DNA of 64,000 nucleotides from Siphlonurus alternatus (lineage: Eukaryota > Arthropoda > Insecta > Ephemeroptera > Siphlonuridae), in the NCBI GenBank assembly GCA_949825025.1, contig OX463781.1:20529630-20593629 (forward strand). The letters are read 5' to 3'. A model generated the notes under the pieces. That model was not told the DNA's origin. It searched no databases and saw nothing but the letters and a program-made list of their open reading frames with translations. This document shows, one piece after another, positions 49,723-64,000 of the stretch. The translations under genes and the position numbers were made by a program. Numbering within the stretch: the stretch's first letter is position 1; the number at the start of each line of letters is the position of its first letter.

Positions 49723-50066
49723 CATGCCCAATGTTAAAAACAAAACTAAAAAAAGAAAAAAAAATCCCACACATTAAAATTATGAAAAAAAAAATTAAAA
49801 TGTTCTCCTCTACATCCCCTATCAGTAGCTAAAATTTCAGATATACAAATTCGAGCTATTTTTTAAGTTACGACTTTTTAAAGTTGACTAATTTAACATG
49901 GAGAAATAGAACTTCCATGTTAAAGTAGTCAACTTAAAAAATTCATAACTCAAAAACTAGCTCGAATTTGTGTACCTGATATTTTAACTACTGATAGGGG
50001 ATGTATATTTTTTTCACAATTTTCATGTGTGGGATTTTTTTTAACATTTGGCGTGTTACCTTCCCC
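49723..50066. repeat. Foldback element family A, copy f (diverged subfamily)
   Basis: It has the family A core, with end GGCGTGTTACCTTCCCC followed by TTAA at 50067. The left end is eroded (ATGCCCAATGTT). It shares subfamily marks with copy b. Confidence 0.75.
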
Positions 50067-50178
50067 TTAATGAAAAAGTAAATAAAAAGCTTGGCAATCT
50101 GTTACATATTCAATATATTAAAACTGCATGTATGCAAGTTTTTTTTTTTTTTTTTTTTACCTTTAAAACTTAGATTTT

Positions 50179-50999
<821 letters not shown>

Positions 51000-51088
51000 C
51001 TCCACGGAGCGCGGACCCTCGGTGGTAAATTTACAGATGGACCGGCTCATAAACTGCTCCAACTATCAGCTTAAACAACACTGTTGCC
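51000..51088 (-). promoter_or_regulatory. Orphan GST-like first exon and promoter segment
   Basis: On the minus strand a GC-richer patch ends GGAG|GTAAAT at 51000, the same donor form as GST B. GGCAACAGTG lies upstream (plus 51079-51088). No GST coding exon is seen downstream on that strand before 48993. It may be a remnant of a third gene copy or the first exon of an unrelated gene. Confidence 0.35.
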
Positions 51089-51659
51089 TAGTTAATTTGC
51101 AATCTGGTGAAAATATTTATCAGTACACGTCTCTGAATATCTATATAAAAAATAAATAACATAATTTTTTTTTATATAGAAATACCAGTTCAGTATAATA
51201 TGATAGAAAAAATAGATAGTAAAAAAAGTGTATTGCCACGTGTATTCCAATACAAAGGTTAATAATCTAATAAAATTTAATTGTATACTTGAATATTTAT
51301 ATAAATAAATTAACTTGTATATATTATTGTTACAGTATTTGGTTCATTATTTTCATTACTTTATTATTTGTCGCTTATATTATATCTATATTATTATAAT
51401 ATAAAAAAATATGAATTGTTAATAAATTGCATATTATTGATATTATATTAGGCAGGAGAGATGAGTTATTTCTAAGGAAACATTAAAAGTTACAAAAAAG
51501 GGAGGAGGATGCAAAATCCTGATCCTTTTACACTGTATGTAGCTCCAAAGAGAAAATTAAAATCCTTGGGTATTTGGACAATTTGCAATTGCATATTTTA
51601 AAAATCATGTTGATATATTTTTTCAATTACTACACCAAAATTTGATTTGAAATAAATGA
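51089..51659. other. AT-rich spacer
   Basis: No feature seen. Confidence 0.4.
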
Positions 51660-51930
51660 TTAGCCATGGTGAGGACTGGCATTCATAGTGAGTGGAAAGG
51701 GATTGCTGTTCGCATCCTTGCAGCATTCCTTGAGATGTGCCTGAGGAAACAGTGGAAACTTTCAGTGCAGGACAAACATCTTCTTTAATCAATGGCATTA
51801 ACAAAGCAATTTCTAAAGCCAGGGGAACGAAAAAGATGGAAAGTCCGATTAATTTACCCTTAATAAGGAGCAACGTAATTTATTTGTCTTCGGCGATCTA
51901 ATGAGAAACGGCCTACAGCAACGCTAGAGA
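51660..51930 (-). mobile_element. Degraded 5S-headed SINE, copy 3
   Basis: It aligns by eye with the other two copies: GAAACAGTGGAAACTTTCAG, AAAGCCAGGGGAACGA, AATTTACCC...AAGGAGCAACGTAATTT and TTCGGCGATCTAATGAGAAA, the last being the 5S-derived box. Many substitutions and gaps mark it as old. Confidence 0.65.
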
Positions 51931-52852
51931 TCTATATAAATAATATAGTCATAGAATATAAGCTCTTTGGTAATGCGTGGCACATTACGTTAGCCGTATC
52001 CATTTACATACCATGTGATGTACTAAAATGCGTTCTATTACTTACTATAATTTCTCTGGTCTTATACTGCAAGTCTTTTAAAAAATATTATTATCTTTCT
52101 ATTTGGATTATCTTACAATCAATATAGTTATGTTTAAAAATAATTGTAATTAAAAAATATATTAAAGTTATGTAGTTCACTATTATTCCCAATTCATTAA
52201 ATTATATCGAGCTAATTGAATATGCATAATTAATAATTATACAGTGAGTGAAACTAAACCCAACAAGTTATATATAATATATATTATACAAATTACTTAT
52301 TCTAAGAAACAATTCCACCAAGAATTGTAAAATATACAACACTGTTGACTATAGACATAATTTAGTGTTATATAAAAATACACATTTAATTATATTTTAA
52401 AGAGAAAAGACGTCATGTTTTATTTTTTTAAGTCAGATATTTTTATACTCTATTTATTATTTTACAATTATATTATATTTTATTTTTTTATCTATAATTG
52501 CTATAGTCACGAAAATATTACTACTCACGAAAACACAAAAAAATATATAAATAGATGAAGGTGAAATGATTGATCTGGATATTATATGGGGGGGGGGGAG
52601 GAAGTGTTATGGTCCATAACATCTCCCCACCCCCTATATTTTTCTTGTTATATAATTATTATTTTTACTATTATTTATACTCTATATGTTAATATACCCT
52701 AGTTTTTTTTTATAATCAGAGTACCTGCCATGAGCTTGAAATATTCAAGTATAAAGATTGATGAAGGTTTATAATTTGTATACGATAGAGGGGCAATAAA
52801 GAATCATTTATACGTCGCCGAATATCTGCCTGCAGTAAAATTATGTCAGTCA

Positions 52853-52885
<33 letters not shown>

Positions 52886-53004
52886 TTTGTACACTTCGAG
52901 AATGTCGGAGAGTCTGGCTTGCTTTTTTAAGCTACAATGTATTAATTTAATATATATTATGCAGTGAAGATACTTTAAAGAAATAAATAAGATTTTTTTA
53001 TTTT
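51931..53004. other. AT-rich spacer
   Basis: It includes a G-run hairpin near 52590-52633 (GGAGGAAGTGTTATGG mirrored by CCATAACATCTCC) and a poly(T) run at 52857-52883. No gene seen. Confidence 0.45.
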
Positions 53005-53331
53005 TTACAAGGATACACCCCTATAAGAGCTTACAGCTCGTGGCGGGGTAATGGGTAGGGATAAGGTAGGGAAAGGATGGTGGCCACGGCCTGTTACGCG
53101 TCCCAGCATTCGCTAAGGTGAGACTAAGGGAACCGTGGAAAACCTAGGTCAGGACGCGGACACCTCTACTTTTTATCAATATGAACCAAAGTGATGTCCA
53201 AAGCCTGGGGAACCACACACAAGTGCATCACTGCACTGGGTGGAAAGCGAGACGAATTTACTCCAGGGAGGGAGCAACGTAATTTTTACTTGAAACGGTC
53301 ACCCATCCAAGTACTATAACCACGCTCGACG
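53005..53331 (-). mobile_element. 5S-headed SINE, copy 2, head truncated
   Basis: Nearly the same body as copy 1, including TGCATCACTGCACTGGGTGG and CGGTCACCCATCCAAGTACT on the plus strand. The 5S part stops after CGCTCGACGT, so the distal head is missing. The A-rich 3' end is at 53005. Confidence 0.85.
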
Positions 53332-55029
53332 TATTCAGTTCTATTGACATATTAAAAAAAATTGAAGTTCATAATTATAATTCGGTCTTAAGTACTAAAA
53401 CGTATACAACAAATTAAACAGGTTGAACTTTCCATTTGTATATATAGGCCTTTGTATATACGGCATGGAAGAGTAGTAATTTAATATGTATTTTATGTTG
53501 CTTACATTATTATAATTAAGTGACATGTTGAACATATTTTCTATATATAACAATTACTATAGATATATAAAATTTATTATAATTTATTTTAGAAAGAATG
53601 AGTTGTTTTTATTAAAGGATAAGTTATTTTGACATGAATGGATTGGATTGTACAATATTAATTTACCTTACTTGAGATTATTAAAATATTAATGCTGAAA
53701 CTTGATATTCATATATACGTATAGTGCATTGCATTGTATATTATAGTATATTATTGCGTGGTGCACCATGCATTATTGAAATTTTAACAGAGTTCTGAGT
53801 ATACACTTTGAAAACTGTAGTACGATTTTTTCTCAACGATGGCGCAAGCGTTCGGATGAGCAAAGCATGTGTGGGTCCATGATCCATGATATCACTATAA
53901 GGTGTAGGCCGAGTACTTGCGTATAATATCATCGAGGAGGGGGTGTGACCTGTTAGACTAGCAACTTTTAATAAAGAGTCGCATTTCTTACCTGCATGGT
54001 CTTTGTTCTATGCATGACACAGCTATTATAATTTATATACATTATGTACCATGCATGTTAATAGGGTGACTATAGTTGTCTATAGAGTTTATAATATATC
54101 TATACTTTACATGCGCGGGGTTATACAGGATTAAATTATCATTATTATACTGTGTTTATTGTACATAAATTACTCGCGTTATTTATTTTGTATATAAATT
54201 AAAAAATTTAACTATATAATTATATATATAATATATAATTTGACCTATTTGACTATCACAACTGTTCAATATATACAGAGGCGTGAAATTTCTGTAGTAT
54301 ATGGTCACATATAACATTTTAACATTCATTCTTATTTTAACAGTCACGTAAAAGATTATAGATTTTTCATTAAATGTGGTTACATAAATTTAAGATTTAT
54401 TTTCTGTGGGAAAAAATTGTGGGGCTAACAAAAAAATGACACACAAATTAAATAACACTAATAGTTTACACTACTTATATATTTCTAAGTATTTGAAAAG
54501 GTTGTCACACTTTCCACAATTATCCTTTATAAATTAAAGGCTAAATTATAATAATATTCAATATACATTATTTATTTCAATTACTCCATAATTAGTGTTT
54601 TTAAATCCAATGTGACCAAATGAATGTGTTAAATTACTGTTATTTAATTGAGGCAAATCATTAAAATAAATAATATATATAGCATTAATTTTTGCAATAC
54701 ATTATTTCCAAAAGCCAGAACTTCAAATATATTAATTAGTTACTGTTATTTTAAATATAATGTATTTTAAAAAATAATTAAACTAACAGTGCATAATTTA
54801 ATAATAACTATATAATGAATAATTTAAAAACGATTTACAAATTTTATTTTTATTATATAATTTATTATACACTCGATTAAATATTCATAAGTTAAAACTT
54901 ATTGATACGATGCTATATAATAATATAATATAACATTGATGAAGTACAGAATACAATTTATTATCCTGCATAATATGCCAAACGTGTCTTCTATACAACA
55001 TATTGGCATTAAATAAGGCATATTTTATA
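53332..55029. other. AT-rich spacer
   Basis: No supported gene. A patch at about 53800-53950 is less AT-rich but shows no exon structure. Confidence 0.45.
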
Positions 55030-55330
55030 CAAGAAAGAGATAAGTTAAACGGCCAAGTACGTCAGCCAATACGTAAAAGAGGCGCGCGCCCGCGTGGATC
55101 GAGATGCAAGGAAGCGTCCACACAGTCGCGTTGATTTAACGTCACAACCGGAAGTGACGATATAAAAATAGAGTCCATGACCTTCACACCTGTAACTCAA
55201 CAGCCACCTTTTTCTGAAGTTCAATGTTAGAATGTGTCCTAAAAGACAGACAAGAAAGTTCAAATTTCCAACCACATCCGGTGAAAGTTTAAAATTAATT
55301 GAACTGTATTTGGCAATATAACACACGGGG
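55030..55330. other. GC-richer patch of unknown nature
   Basis: It contains GGCGCGCGCCCGCGTGGATC and CACAACCGGAAGTGACGATA (an Ets-type CCGGAAGTG site). It could be a promoter or a MITE. The minus open frame through it has no recognisable similarity. Confidence 0.35.
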
Positions 55331-55385
55331 GGGAAACTTTTAACAAATGGCCATGTAATTGAATCTTGCAGATATACTATGCGTG

Positions 55386-55476
55386 TTAGCCATCATTGCT
55401 GAGCTGCTGCTGCACACACTGTACCAACTCCTCCCACTCCTTGCAGAATCGTATTTCAATTCTTGCGTCATCACAG
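55386..55476 (-). CDS. Possible terminal exon of an unidentified minus-strand gene
   Basis: The minus frame ending at TAA (55388-55386) reads RIEIRFCKEWEELVQCVQQQ then LSNDG and stop. The residue pattern (amphipathic, Trp and Cys, Gln-rich end) and mixed codon composition look protein-like in an AT-rich area. A possible acceptor is CGCAAG at about 55462. A weak candidate upstream exon with donor CTACAA|GTAAGT lies near 56131. I could not identify it. Confidence 0.3.
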
Positions 55477-56129
55477 ATTTAAGCAGATAATATAATGTTA
55501 AATTAGTGCATTATTTTACATATTATATTTAAAAATACCTGAACTACTATATAAATCAGTTTGTATACTTTGAATTTTAATGGCAATTAATAATTATATC
55601 AAAATAAAATTAGAAAAATATATTTTTATTTCTTTTTATACAGCATATCATAATAATTCCTAAACTTGAAAGTAAAAAGTACAATGTGACGATATATTTT
55701 CACACATTTATATGAAGTATAATATATAATAATTATATAATATATATTGATGAAAAGATCTGGAGGAGAATATTTGACAAATTTGATGTTGTATTTCCTA
55801 TACTACATGCAGTGTCATATTTTAATATTCCTTCAATTTTAAACGTACTTTCTAATTGTTTTGTTTATTTAAATGAAATATAATAGGCACATAATTATTC
55901 TCCCACGACGCGCTGAGATTAAATTGCGTGAACGTGATGCCTAAGGTGAGGTTACACTTATTGTGCAGCGAGTCAGCAAACAGCGCACGCCGCCACATTT
56001 ATAATGGCATAATATATACATACATATAATAATATATTTATATATATTATATAAAATGCTGCAGTAGCTGCCACCAGCTAGTACAGTCTGGATATTAGAG
56101 TATAATGATATAGTAAAATTATACTTACT
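55477..56129. other. AT-rich spacer or intron
   Basis: No other exon seen. Confidence 0.35.
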
Positions 56130-56159
56130 TGTAGTGCGATCATGTGTGGTGCAACCACC

Positions 56160-56216
<57 letters not shown>
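56130..56216. repeat. (TC)n microsatellite beside a possible minus-strand first exon
   Basis: A (TC)n run at 56162-56216 is followed on the minus strand by GTGGTGGTTGCACCACACAT, GATCGCACTACAA and a consensus donor GTAAGT. GA repeats upstream of a first exon can act as GAGA promoter elements. The exon is speculative. Confidence 0.5.
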
Positions 56217-56221
<5 letters not shown>

Positions 56222-58629
56222 CTCTATATACTGCCACTAATCAAGCACGGTGTAATCTAACTACCTTACAGTATGCACTTATGTCTGTCTACAGTCTACA
56301 CATGACATGAAATATGGGATGCTCGAAAGACGAAGAACATTTTCCAGTTTTTCAATAATAATATAGAACAACACCGATAAAATATTTTTTGTTGAGGCCT
56401 AACAAATATAAATATATACCTACAGGTACAGGCTTGGAGAAACAAAAAATGTTCAGAGTTATTAGTTTAATGAGAGAGAGATATTACAAAGTAAAAATTA
56501 AAAACAGTGTTTCAACAAGGTTTTGCAACACAATTTGTATAAAAAAAGTACAGATTTTCTTTAAATAAAAACAGTTAAAAGTAAGATATATATGCTGCAG
56601 CTGATTTTTTTTTTTTTTTTTTTTTTTTTCGTTTTAAATTTTATACTTTATTATGTAATATTTGTAATAAAATAAGATATTTTTTTTCTGCTGCACTAGT
56701 AGCAATATTTTTTACATTACAACATTTATATTTTACTCAATTATAATAATATTGAAAATACAATTGCAATAGTTAAATTTGCTATACTCGCTGTTTTGTG
56801 TATTAAATTATATGCTGAATGAAAAGTATATATGCTTTTCTCGTCAGAATTCCAAATCAATTCTGTATTAATGCAATTTTAAAAAACTGTTATCAATAAA
56901 TACAAATACATTTCTTTAGTTTTATTAGCCTGAAAATCCAAAATTTATGAAATTTCACCCAAAGAAGTTAATTTTTCTGTTGCAAACAAGACGTAATACT
57001 GTAAATATAACTAAATAGAAAATGGTATATTAAAAATATTTTAATGAATGTTGGCTAAGCAACATAAAAATATTGTGGCTATGATATTTAATTACAATAC
57101 ATAATACTTAAGAACATAAAAACTTGATTTGCTAAAATAATATTCATGATAATTGAAATTAATACTGATTTGCATGTGGTTAGTGCATGCTTATTTGGTC
57201 ATCAGTTGATGATGCAGTATATAATAATATCTTATTTAGTGACAAAAACTACCATGCAGCTGTTGAGAAGGAAATTCTACCTAATAATTTATATTTAATA
57301 TCAATTGCTTAAGCTTCGAGATAAGATGTTGGCATGAGAGAGGAAAATTATATAATAAACATGATCTTTTTATATATATTAAATTTAATTGTAAATGTGA
57401 CGTATAAAATAATCAACTTTCAAACATAATTGTTTAGAATTATTATAATTATATAATTCAATGCTATATATTGCTCTTTTAAAATTTATGACAATGTATA
57501 TAAATAAATAATTATACAGTTCAAAACTGTTTATAATTTAAATAAATATTTTACGTACTATATACTAGCTGTATATAAATAAAGTGATCCAACCAATAAT
57601 TAATACTTAATAGCCAATAAATTAATATCTCATTAAATTAATTTCTTTTAGATTAAAGATGAAACTTATTTTAAAGCTCGATACAAAAAAAAAATACTTC
57701 GTATGTATATAATAATAATATATAAATGTTGATTTCTCTATTTTGCAATTATATAATATGCATGTAGTACATTACATTGGAGTATATTATATAAAATGCA
57801 AATATCTTCTCCAGGAGGAGTAACATTTTATAATAATATACACATTCTATGTTGTACTGATATTATTTCAAATTAGCCAGTTAAAAAACCTGTCAATATT
57901 TTTTCCTCAGATAATGTAGCTGGATAATATTACACACTGATCTAATTGCTCTCATTACAGTTTTTTTCAATATATATTTTTGTTAGTAAGTGTATACATG
58001 TTAAACAAGTTATATTATGAATCTTGTAAATTTTCACAACTTAAAAAAAGAGAGAAATAATTGGTTAATTTCTTCACATTCTAAACCTCCAGTTTGAGTT
58101 GTTATAGAAAGACTTATTGTGCAATGAACAGAAAAGGAAGGCCAAATATGAAAATATTGATAAAAACAAGCACAAACATCACATTTGTCACAGACATACT
58201 TATTACTGACTATACTAACAAAATATCATTTAAATGAAACGTTAATTAATGTTATTTGAAATTAATTCACTTTGAATTTTACAGTTCTTACCTGCTAAAC
58301 AAAATATGAATATTTAAAGTTGAAGTCATAATTTTATTATCATGGTTATCTAAATATGAAGTGTAACAATTAACATACTTACAAGTGTATTATAGTTTAT
58401 TCTTGCACGGTTTCCAAAATGTGGACTAAAGATTAAATTGGCGTGGAAGTCAATAAAAAACAAATAAATCCATTTTCTGAAGAAAACAATTATTAGTGCA
58501 AAATTTATCTTGTAACACTAATATAATCATTGAATGCAGGACAAACAGAGTTAATAAAGATCCACAGTAAAGATTTTTGGAGGGGGAGCAGCTTATCTGT
58601 ACATAGTTTTAAATTCAATGTTTCATGTT
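56217..58629. other. AT-rich spacer
   Basis: It has a poly(T) run near 56607-56629. I see no gene or strong repeat. Confidence 0.45.
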
Positions 58630-58788
58630 TAAAGCCGGTATTAATCGATACAATTTTTTTAATTATTGTATACAATTTTTCCTTGCAAGAAAATTTTATC
58701 TCCATGCAAACAAATGGAGATTAAGTTTTCTTGTAAGGAAAAATTGTATACAATAATTAAAAAAATTGTATCGTGTAATACCGACTTA
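58630..58788. repeat. Near-perfect palindrome
   Basis: CCGGTATTAATCGATACAAT at 58634 pairs with ATTGTATCGTGTAATACCG near 58770. TTGTATACAATTTTTCCTTG pairs with CAAGGAAAAATTGTATACAA allowing one change. The overlapping open frames on both strands are its mirror images. Confidence 0.85.
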
Positions 58789-59613
58789 AAATTAATATTA
58801 GCAAACACTTAAATTTGTAAATCGCTGAAATTATTAATTTGTTTTGCAGTTAATGCAAATCGAGCGTATAATTTATAAAAGAATATTCATGAAACTTGTA
58901 AAACATGCAGTTTCATTGATCAGTAATACAGAAATCGATGTTTAATTGAATTACTTAACTTCTATTTTTAACCTTATTTTAAAAAAATCTATTTACAGTA
59001 TACAATAAAGCCTAATGAATACAAAGGATGGCATTACAAGCATAAAATTTAAGTAATATAATCTTTATGAAAATGTACAAATTGCTATTTTTCAATGAAT
59101 TAGTTGTATTCAATACAATCGTCTGCATTTATTAAAAAAAATGAAAATTTGGAAAATAATTTAACAATTTTAATATATATTATTCTATATAAACACTGAA
59201 ACAGAATAATAGCAGTGTGTATATATTTTATACATAATATTATAGATGTTATAAAAAGAGAAAAAAAATATGCCGAAACAACATAATTATACAGAAAAAA
59301 AATACGGAGTGAATTTTATGAAAACAAATATATAAGCTGTCATCATTAACTTAAAGAGGCCATAATTACATTGCCTCGTGATCCAATCAGCTGATCCGAG
59401 CCGATAAGACAACAAGTTAATAGATGTAAAATATCCCCTAGCGTTCTTACCTTTATTTTAAATTGCTAAGACAACCTCCGCCGCCGCCGCTATACGATCT
59501 CCCTATTAATTGACAACAAAATATTATTATTACGTATTTTCCCGTGGGATCACAATATATGAGGAGAACTTTATATACGTTCAATATATTTATGATTTTT
59601 ATGCTCATTTAAA
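58789..59613. other. AT-rich spacer with a possible minus-strand donor
   Basis: Near 59452-59500, the minus strand reads GGCGGCGGCGGAGG... then AAATAAAG|GTAAGA, which could be an untranslated first exon. No coding exon could be linked to it. Confidence 0.3.
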
Positions 59614-59801
<188 letters not shown>

Positions 59802-60209
59802 TACTTTCGAGTATGACTAAATAGTATTTTTTTATTGTATTTTTTACTGTAAGCGATGTTCTTAAACTCTTGAATTTTTAATAGTTTTTCATTAATGAAA
59901 TGTCAAATTCAATCAAGATAATATATAAGATTTTTCGCAAGTTAATATAATATTATATCAATGTGTATTATAAGCTTTATTTATGCCTTTTATTCATGTT
60001 ATAATGTTATACACATATAATATACATAAATTCACTTGAAATTTGATAAGAATTTTTAAGCATTATATAAATTAAATGAATCTTCTTTATTTATAATTAT
60101 TATTAAATTAAATTTTGATACAATATAATATATACAGTATAATTAAGAAACGAAATCATCATCATTTAAGGTATAACCTGAGAATTTGTCTGTCAAGGTC
60201 AAGAGGCGT
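59802..60209. other. AT-rich spacer
   Basis: No feature seen. Confidence 0.4.
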
Positions 60210-60235
60210 GGCTATAGTGGCAACACTGTTTGCAT
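60210..60235. promoter_or_regulatory. Core-promoter-like TGGCAACACTGTT motif
   Basis: TGGCAACACTGTT (60218-60230) is the same word found upstream of the two GST first exons. It resembles the GGTCACACTG class of insect core-promoter motifs. No gene could be linked to it. Confidence 0.3.
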
Positions 60236-61289
60236 TAGAATGCGCATAAATTTTTAGGAGGGGGTGGTGACAATAGTCCTTGAGAACGTTGCCACATTTC
60301 TCATCACATATAGGAAACGATCATCGCCACGGTTCAAAATATATGAAAACAATTCAGAAAAATAGTCTAAAAAATTAGGTTTTAGTAAAAAAAAAAGTAA
60401 AAGAATCTGTTGTATAGTTTTTTTGCAATGCTAATTAACAAATTTAACATTGGAAGGATACAAAATTCTCATTTAAATAAATTAATTATAATTAAACCAA
60501 CGGTTAAAAAATTCCGAAAAAATTCAGAGCTAATTTGACGATTGTTGTAAGTCCACCAAATTAATTTGAAGAAAATCTGTTGTAGCGAATTTTTCGTCCA
60601 AATTTCTCAGGTTAAGCCTTAAAAATACCAAAAAGGGGTTATATTATACATAAATATAAATATTATAAATATATAATAAATTAAATACATCTCATGAGTT
60701 CTCATGCTAACATATATATTTTTACCTTAAAATAGTCAACAATAATTCAAGGAAACTGAAATAAAATAAATATTAAGTATAATTTATTTATTTTTTCGTA
60801 AAAAAACGTAAATAAGGTTAAAGAACTTTCACAAAAGTCATGAAATCTATATTTAGAATGAATATCATTACAATATTAGCTATATATAAAATGAATAAAC
60901 TTATAATTTATAATATGTTTATATATTAAAAAAATATAATGTAGAATAAAAGAGACATTAATATAAAAATGATGATTATTTTTAAGACGTAGAAGTGTCT
61001 ATCTTCTTTTATAAATATTAAAGTATTTTTATAGGTGACGTCAACTACACGTGTATATAAATTCAGACAAGTACACAAGGCCATAACGACGACCGACCGA
61101 CGGACGAACCATGGACTCAAAACTCCTCTATACTAGAGATGCTTGGTTGGTTCGACTATAATACAGTAACCACCGCCCAGTATGTACGAGAGGAGGAACA
61201 AATTCTTTGCCAATATATATTATATCTATCTACAGTATATAAGAGAGAACCAAAAGACGAGCCTTAGAAAATAGGTGTTGGTTCACGAG
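60236..61289. other. Mostly AT-rich spacer
   Basis: TGACGTCA occurs at 61036-61043 beside a TATATAAA (about 61053), in a patch of mixed composition to about 61200. It may be a promoter, but no exon follows that I can support. Confidence 0.35.

Positions 61290-62059
<770 letters not shown>

Positions 62060-62121
<62 letters not shown>
62060..62121. repeat. (TA)n microsatellite
   Basis: Continuous TA repeat. Confidence 0.95.
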
Positions 62122-62125
<4 letters not shown>

Positions 62126-64000
62126 TTATTAACAGGTTCTTTAATCTTTTATTTATAAATATTTTGAAAATAATTCAAGTTTCAAAATCACTTTCACTTC
62201 TTAATATAATTGATTTATTATCACCAAATATGATTTCTTGGTTGCACTATATAGTTTACATAACACTTTAATGATCAAATATAAAAATATGTTTATTGTC
62301 TTCATTTTGGAGCCATAGATAAAGATATAACTTGTTATAATATATCATTATTATATTATTATATAAATAATAATATTGCAATGCTAAATTTGATATAAAA
62401 ATTGCATTTCTTTAAGCCACCTTAATAATTCCTTCCTTCTAATGTCTGCTCCTTTGCTAGAAACAAGAGAATAGATAATTAAAAATTTGCTGCACCAATA
62501 AAATCAGTGTAATGAGCTGTGCAATGAGCTTTCAGTGTGTAAGACTTTCAAATTTATATATTTGCATTGCAGTTATCTATGAAACGTTTGATTATTTCTA
62601 TATATGAATAATGCTTTTGCAGAAATTACATGCATCATAATATACCGCGAGATAAAGAAGGAAAACTAGCCGCATTATTCAAAATAATTAAAATATCTTT
62701 CAACGATGGCAAGTAGCTCGAGTTTTCTGAAAGTACAAATATTGTCTTATTTTGCACCTCTATGTCCCAAAGGATAATTAAAATTAATTAATTTTACATT
62801 TTAAGTCAATATTTATAATTATCTATGCGTTTATGGTACGTTAGTCTTTGCCTATAATACTATAACTGACTATAATAAGACTAAGACTATTATTGTCAAT
62901 TTTCTTGGTCAGCATCCATGATGACATCATCAATCCTTTGTCCTCCCATTTACTTACAAAAAAATATTGGGCGCACGTAAGATCCTATACGGAGCAATTT
63001 TTCGATCGCTTATTGTTAACCCTCTAAATAAGTTATGTTTGCAAATTTAAAATTACGTATTGGCACTAACCTTTTACGTTTGCTGCTATAAAAATTTTAT
63101 TATTTGTCTTGGGTCAGTTTAATTAAAGAGCATCTAAAGAATTTCGCGGTAGTAGTGTTTTGACTTCGAGCCGAAAAAACGTGCGCAGAAGGGTTGCGCG
63201 CCGATGCGCGGTGGTTGTAGCAGGAGTCAAAATTAGCAAACGAACATGGCAACTATATAATTTTTCTGATGGATACTTACCAATGAATTTAAATGCCATG
63301 ATCTTGGCTCCTCAACTATTGTGTCTCTGTCCCGAGGATGCGTGACGCACGTTATATAATGTTATAGTAAAGTGTGAGATAAATATAGATATTATTAACA
63401 TAATATTAAGCAATATTTGTATCTGTCATGTAACCTTTTGTCATTCTGTGTTTATATAAGAGGTCAGCCTGTGTCCTCATTCGAGTCAATCAAACGTTAA
63501 TTTATTGTAAGTTATTGACAAATGTTGTGGTTCTGATGGAAGTTTATGTCGAGATATATGAAATAACATAATTCATTGACATAACTGGAGACATATAGTT
63601 GTAATTTCCTTGTTCTCTTTCTCATATACGATATGGTGCATGATACAATAACTTGCGGCATGGCATCCAACATTTCAATTTTAATCAAATTACGCCGAAT
63701 CTACATGGTACAACTTAATTTCTTAAGTTGTGATGTAATATAATTGATTCTATACTTATATTATAATTGCGATAATGTTGCATTTAATTAACGTTAATTG
63801 TATATATGCTGCAATGATTTCACATAATTATTTTTTAACTACAGTATATACTTTTAGGTACTTTATATCTGTACTGTTAATATTTTTCATGAATGACATG
63901 AATGTCATGAAAGATTGAATAAAAGTAATAAACAAGACATATATGTATATGAGAGCTTTCTCACAAACCGCGGCTAAAGCAGCGTATATAGCTAGCGCCA
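62122..64000. other. AT-rich end of the window
   Basis: A less AT-rich patch at 63145-63350 includes GTGCGCAGAAGGGTTGCGCG and an open plus frame without an ATG start. It may be a repeat or an untranslated exon. Nothing else is visible. Confidence 0.4.

Noticed and set aside
51598..51873. Minus-strand protein of 91 codons
   Set aside because: It lies within a degraded SINE copy.
63160..63345. Small plus-strand gene
   Set aside because: It has no ATG start and no recognisable similarity, though the patch is less AT-rich than its flanks.

Overview
The window is AT-rich nuclear DNA from an arthropod, most likely an insect. Two things point that way: a five-exon chemoreceptor of the insect gustatory-receptor type, and two delta/epsilon-like glutathione S-transferase (GST) genes. 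All genes have GT-AG introns. Genes are sparse, and introns and spacers are packed with foldback (hairpin) elements, non-LTR retrotransposon pieces, a SINE derived from 5S rRNA, and long (TA)n or (GA)n tracts. All coordinates and exon joins were worked out by reading the sequence; no alignment or database search was run.

Layout. 1-6195 holds no gene; it is a cluster of foldback repeats. 6196-10231 (-) is a complete inositol polyphosphate multikinase gene. 10745-11822 (-) is a LINE fragment. 13002-20487 (+) is a complete gustatory receptor (383 aa) whose introns hold tandem repeats, two large foldbacks and a SINE. 20488-25647 holds foldbacks, a LINE fragment and (TA)n. 25648-27757 (-) is DPM3 (99 aa), the stabilising subunit of dolichol-phosphate mannose synthase. 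29169-31361 (-) and 39111-42656 (-) are two GST paralogues (231 aa each) with the same five coding exons at the same splice phases, and each appears to have an upstream non-coding exon. The leader intron of the first GST contains a 3.5-kb GC-rich island of tandem repeats (31908-35440), very unlike its surroundings. 44496-46585 (-) is MTRES1, a mitochondrial S4-like RNA-binding protein. 48783-48993 (+) looks like the last two exons of an unidentified gene. From 49000 to 64000 there are repeats, two further SINE copies, possible orphan first exons and no gene I can name.

The genes do not form an operon-like unit. They are ordinary housekeeping genes (inositol phosphate signalling, ER glycosylation, mitochondrial RNA binding) beside a detoxification pair and one sensory gene. 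The points most worth following up are the GC island inside a GST intron, the foldback families that share arms but differ in their centres and are rich in TGACGTCA, the 5S-headed SINE, and the first-exon motifs shared by the two GSTs with a possible orphan third copy.
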